From JAZLEZ01 sp045615505 (GTDB taxonomy: Bacteria; Spirochaetota; Spirochaetia; Sphaerochaetales; Sphaerochaetaceae): 34,575 bases of DNA. Position numbers and translations under genes: made by a program. This document shows positions 33,044 to 34,575 of this stretch, piece by piece; position 1 is the first letter of the stretch, and each line of letters starts with the position of its first letter. Location: NCBI GenBank assembly GCA_045615505.1, contig JAZLEZ010000025.1, forward strand, positions 1 through 34,575. The letters are read 5' to 3'. The notes below the pieces were generated by a model. The model was given only the letters and a program-made list of their open reading frames with translations. It made no database searches and was not told the origin of the DNA.

Positions 33044-34390
33044 ATGAAATATACAGAAACTGAAATTGTAGAACTGAAAGAAAAGCTCAATGATACTGTT
33101 CCAAAGGAAATAGTTTCCTTTTTGAATTCATTTGACGGTACTATTTATTTAGGTGTTAAAAATGATGGTTCAGTTTGTGGAATTGGAAACTTGGACAAAA
33201 CCCTGAAAGATGTTGCAGACATAATATCAGACCAAATTCTTCCGAATCCTCAGTCTCTTGTTGCCGTAAATACAATCAACATAGATGATAAGTCTATTAT
33301 CGAAATCAAAGTATCAAAAGGAAATGCTCTATTTTACATAAAAAAATACGGCAGAAGTGCAACAGGCTGTTATCAGAGAATCGGTACAAGTGCAAGGAGC
33401 ATGACGGAAGAACAGATTGAAAGGCATTATATTCAGAGTCTTCATTTGAAGGACAAGTCTATTACTGAAATGAGATCAACTAGACAAAACCTTACTTTCA
33501 AAAGGTTTGAATATTTCTTATCTTCTGCTGATATCCACTATAACAGAGATACTTTATATGAGAATTTTTCTCTACTGACAAAGCATAATGAATTAAATGA
33601 ACTTGCCAATTTGCTAGCTGATGAGAATAATGTTTCAATCAAAGTTGCCGTTTTCAAAGGTAAAGACAAGACAAATTTCATAAAACGTAACGAGTTCGGT
33701 CACAAATGTATAATTGATGCAATGCAAAATGTTGAGTCTTATATTGAATCTCTAAACGAAACTTTCATTAAGTTGGATGGTTCTTTGGAAAGAAAAGAAC
33801 GACAAAAATTCAGTGCTGAAGCTTTCCGTGAAGCATGGACAAATGCTTGTATTCATAACAAATGGTCAGAAGGCGTTCCTCCTGCTGTTTGGTTTTATGA
33901 AGACAGAATTGAGATATTTTCAAATGGTTCTTTACCAGGCAATCTTTCTAAAGAAGATTTCTACAGAGGTATAAGCAGACCGGTAAATAAAGAATTGACC
34001 GATATTTATACAAAACTGCATCTTATTGAGCAATCCGGTCATGGCGTGCCGATTGTGGTTAAACAGTATGGAAAGAAAGCCTTTGAATTCGGTACTTCGT
34101 TTATCATCGTTACCATTCCGTTTGAACAGCCGTTTGACGCTAGAGATACAGTATCAAATGAGACTGTAAATGAGACTGTAAATGAGACTGTAAAATTATC
34201 CGAAACCCAAAAGAAAATGTTGGAACTGATGGAAAACAATCCTTTCATTACAATAAGCGAATTGTGTAATCTACTAGGTACAAGTCGTGCAACCATAACT
34301 AGAAATACATCGGAACTTAAAGCACATAATTTGATTCAGAGAATCGGGTCTGATAAAACAGGCAAATGGGTTGTAATGAACCAAGTATAA
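33044..34390 (+). CDS. AlbA_2 (Schlafen-type) and RecG-C-like HATPase transcriptional regulator
   Basis: The product is 448 aa from the ATG at 33044, and an in-frame ATG at 32990 adds 18 unlikely residues. Residues 1-120 form an AlbA_2 domain (EIVELKEKLN, KEIVSFLNSFDGTIYLGVKNDGSV, CYQRIGTSARSM). The centre is a HATPase_c_4 domain as in COG2865 proteins: FREAWTNACIHNKW as the N-box, WFYEDRIEIFSNGSLPG, and EQSGHGVPIV. A linker holds three NETV repeats, and the end is a winged helix-turn-helix (ISELCNLLGTSRATITRNTSELKA, hallmark residues 24 long, seen across 399-422). Such proteins are annotated as transcriptional regulators and sit in mobile and defence regions. Their biochemical role is not established. 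Confidence 0.87.
   Translation: MKYTETEIVELKEKLNDTVPKEIVSFLNSFDGTIYLGVKNDGSVCGIGNLDKTLKDVADIISDQILPNPQSLVAVNTINIDDKSIIEIKVSKGNALFYIKKYGRSATGCYQRIGTSARSMTEEQIERHYIQSLHLKDKSITEMRSTRQNLTFKRFEYFLSSADIHYNRDTLYENFSLLTKHNELNELANLLADENNVSIKVAVFKGKDKTNFIKRNEFGHKCIIDAMQNVESYIESLNETFIKLDGSLERKERQKFSAEAFREAWTNACIHNKWSEGVPPAVWFYEDRIEIFSNGSLPGNLSKEDFYRGISRPVNKELTDIYTKLHLIEQSGHGVPIVVKQYGKKAFEFGTSFIIVTIPFEQPFDARDTVSNETVNETVNETVKLSETQKKMLELMENNPFITISELCNLLGTSRATITRNTSELKAHNLIQRIGSDKTGKWVVMNQV
34157..34192 (+). repeat. Three tandem copies of a 12-bp unit inside the regulator gene
   Basis: AATGAGACTGTA occurs three times head to tail, encoding NETV-NETV-NETV (residues 372-383) in the linker between the ATPase and winged-helix domains. 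Copy-number change would keep the frame and only alter linker length. Confidence 0.9.
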
Positions 34391-34427
34391 ACGCTCACAT
34401 TGTTTGAAAACGCTCAATTGTATCAAA
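34391..34427. repeat. Imperfect direct repeat after the regulator stop codon
   Basis: ACGCTCACATTGTTTGAAA (34391-34409) is followed at once by ACGCTCAATTGTATCAAA (34410-34427). They share ACGCTCA, ATTGT and the closing AAA. The repeats may mark the end of the cargo or an IS boundary. Confidence 0.4.
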
Positions 34428-34443
34428 CTCGTTGAATAAACTT

Positions 34444-34470
34444 CCCCGGGGCAGAGCCCACGGGGTATTT
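34444..34470. terminator. GC-rich hairpin (terminator or IS200/IS605 right-end structure)
   Basis: CCCCG (34444-34448) pairs with CGGGG (34461-34465) and GGGC (34449-34452) with GCCC (34456-34459), leaving one bulged A and an AGA loop. TATTT follows on the plus strand. It can end transcription of the regulator gene. Lying just 3' of the transposase remnant on the minus strand, it also fits the subterminal hairpin of an IS200/IS605 element. Confidence 0.6.
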
Positions 34471-34473
34471 CCC

Positions 34474-34575
34474 TTAAGGACTCGGTATCTCCGTTGGAAA
34501 GTTCAAATATAGTTGTTTGTAGTTCTTCTCGTTTCCTTGATTTTTAACATACTCTGCTATCACTTTCTCACTTGT
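34474..34575 (-). CDS. C-terminal end of a probable IS200/IS605-family TnpA transposase (partial)
   Basis: The minus strand is open from the window edge to the stop at 34474-34476 for 33 codons: TSEKVIAEYVKNQGNEK then NYKQLYLNFPTEIPSP. The pattern S-x-E-x-V-I-x-E-Y-V-x-N-Q is like the helix after the catalytic tyrosine in Y1 transposases of the IS200/IS605 group. The palindromic hairpin just after the stop supports this. The catalytic part lies beyond the window, so the assignment is tentative. Confidence 0.45.
   Translation of the reverse strand, partial: TSEKVIAEYVKNQGNEKNYKQLYLNFPTEIPSP

Noticed and set aside
1..34575. CRISPR array
   Set aside because: No series of regularly spaced direct repeats with unique spacers was seen. 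The only short repeats are the two- and three-copy ones reported above.

Overview
The window is AT-rich, densely packed bacterial DNA, most likely from a spirochaete of the Treponema type. This is inferred from the combination of outer-membrane barrel proteins, a short TrpR-like repressor, tightly overlapping surface-glycan genes and low GC. No ribosomal or other definitive taxonomic marker is present.

Left end (1-3265): the C-terminus of an ABC exporter ATPase overlaps a TrpR-family repressor. A minus-strand pair follows (HIT hydrolase and a small Cys-rich protein), then tRNA-Pro(CGG) with its own promoter and terminator, then a membrane-anchored SurA/PpiD-like folding factor that ends in a strong terminator.

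Surface-glycan locus (3280-15872): eleven plus-strand genes, nearly all overlapping or a few bases apart. They encode a GT4 glycosyltransferase, a class V aminotransferase, a fusion of a TagD-like cytidylyltransferase with a Gfo/Idh-like domain, a TupA-like ATP-grasp protein, a Wzy/WaaL-like polymerase or ligase, a GT2, a Wzx-like flippase, two LicD proteins, a Wzi-like outer-membrane barrel and a second GT4. The locus looks like a Wzx/Wzy-type pathway with a module that makes a CDP-activated small alcohol or amino-alcohol, which the LicD proteins would attach as a phosphodiester decoration. The minus-strand mgtE gene closes it convergently.

Second surface block (17329-25086): an Omp85-like barrel with one POTRA-like domain, two more Wzi-like barrels, the initiating undecaprenyl-phosphate sugar-phosphate transferase and a small exported protein. 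With the first block it supplies initiation, assembly, polymerisation, decoration and outer-membrane steps.

Housekeeping block (25108-28627): tRNA-Val(CAC), a B12-binding radical SAM protein, a SMUG1-like uracil-DNA glycosylase, IspE, tRNA-Gln(TTG) and a small membrane protein.

Accessory right end (28635-34575): a truncated IS30 transposase fused to the first codons of an AbiEii-type toxin gene, a possible antitoxin remnant, a large serine recombinase beside a 12-bp direct repeat, a KAP-type P-loop NTPase, an AlbA_2/RecG-C-like ATPase regulator and the C-terminal end of a probable IS200/IS605 transposase. This looks like a mobile, possibly defence-related, insertion.
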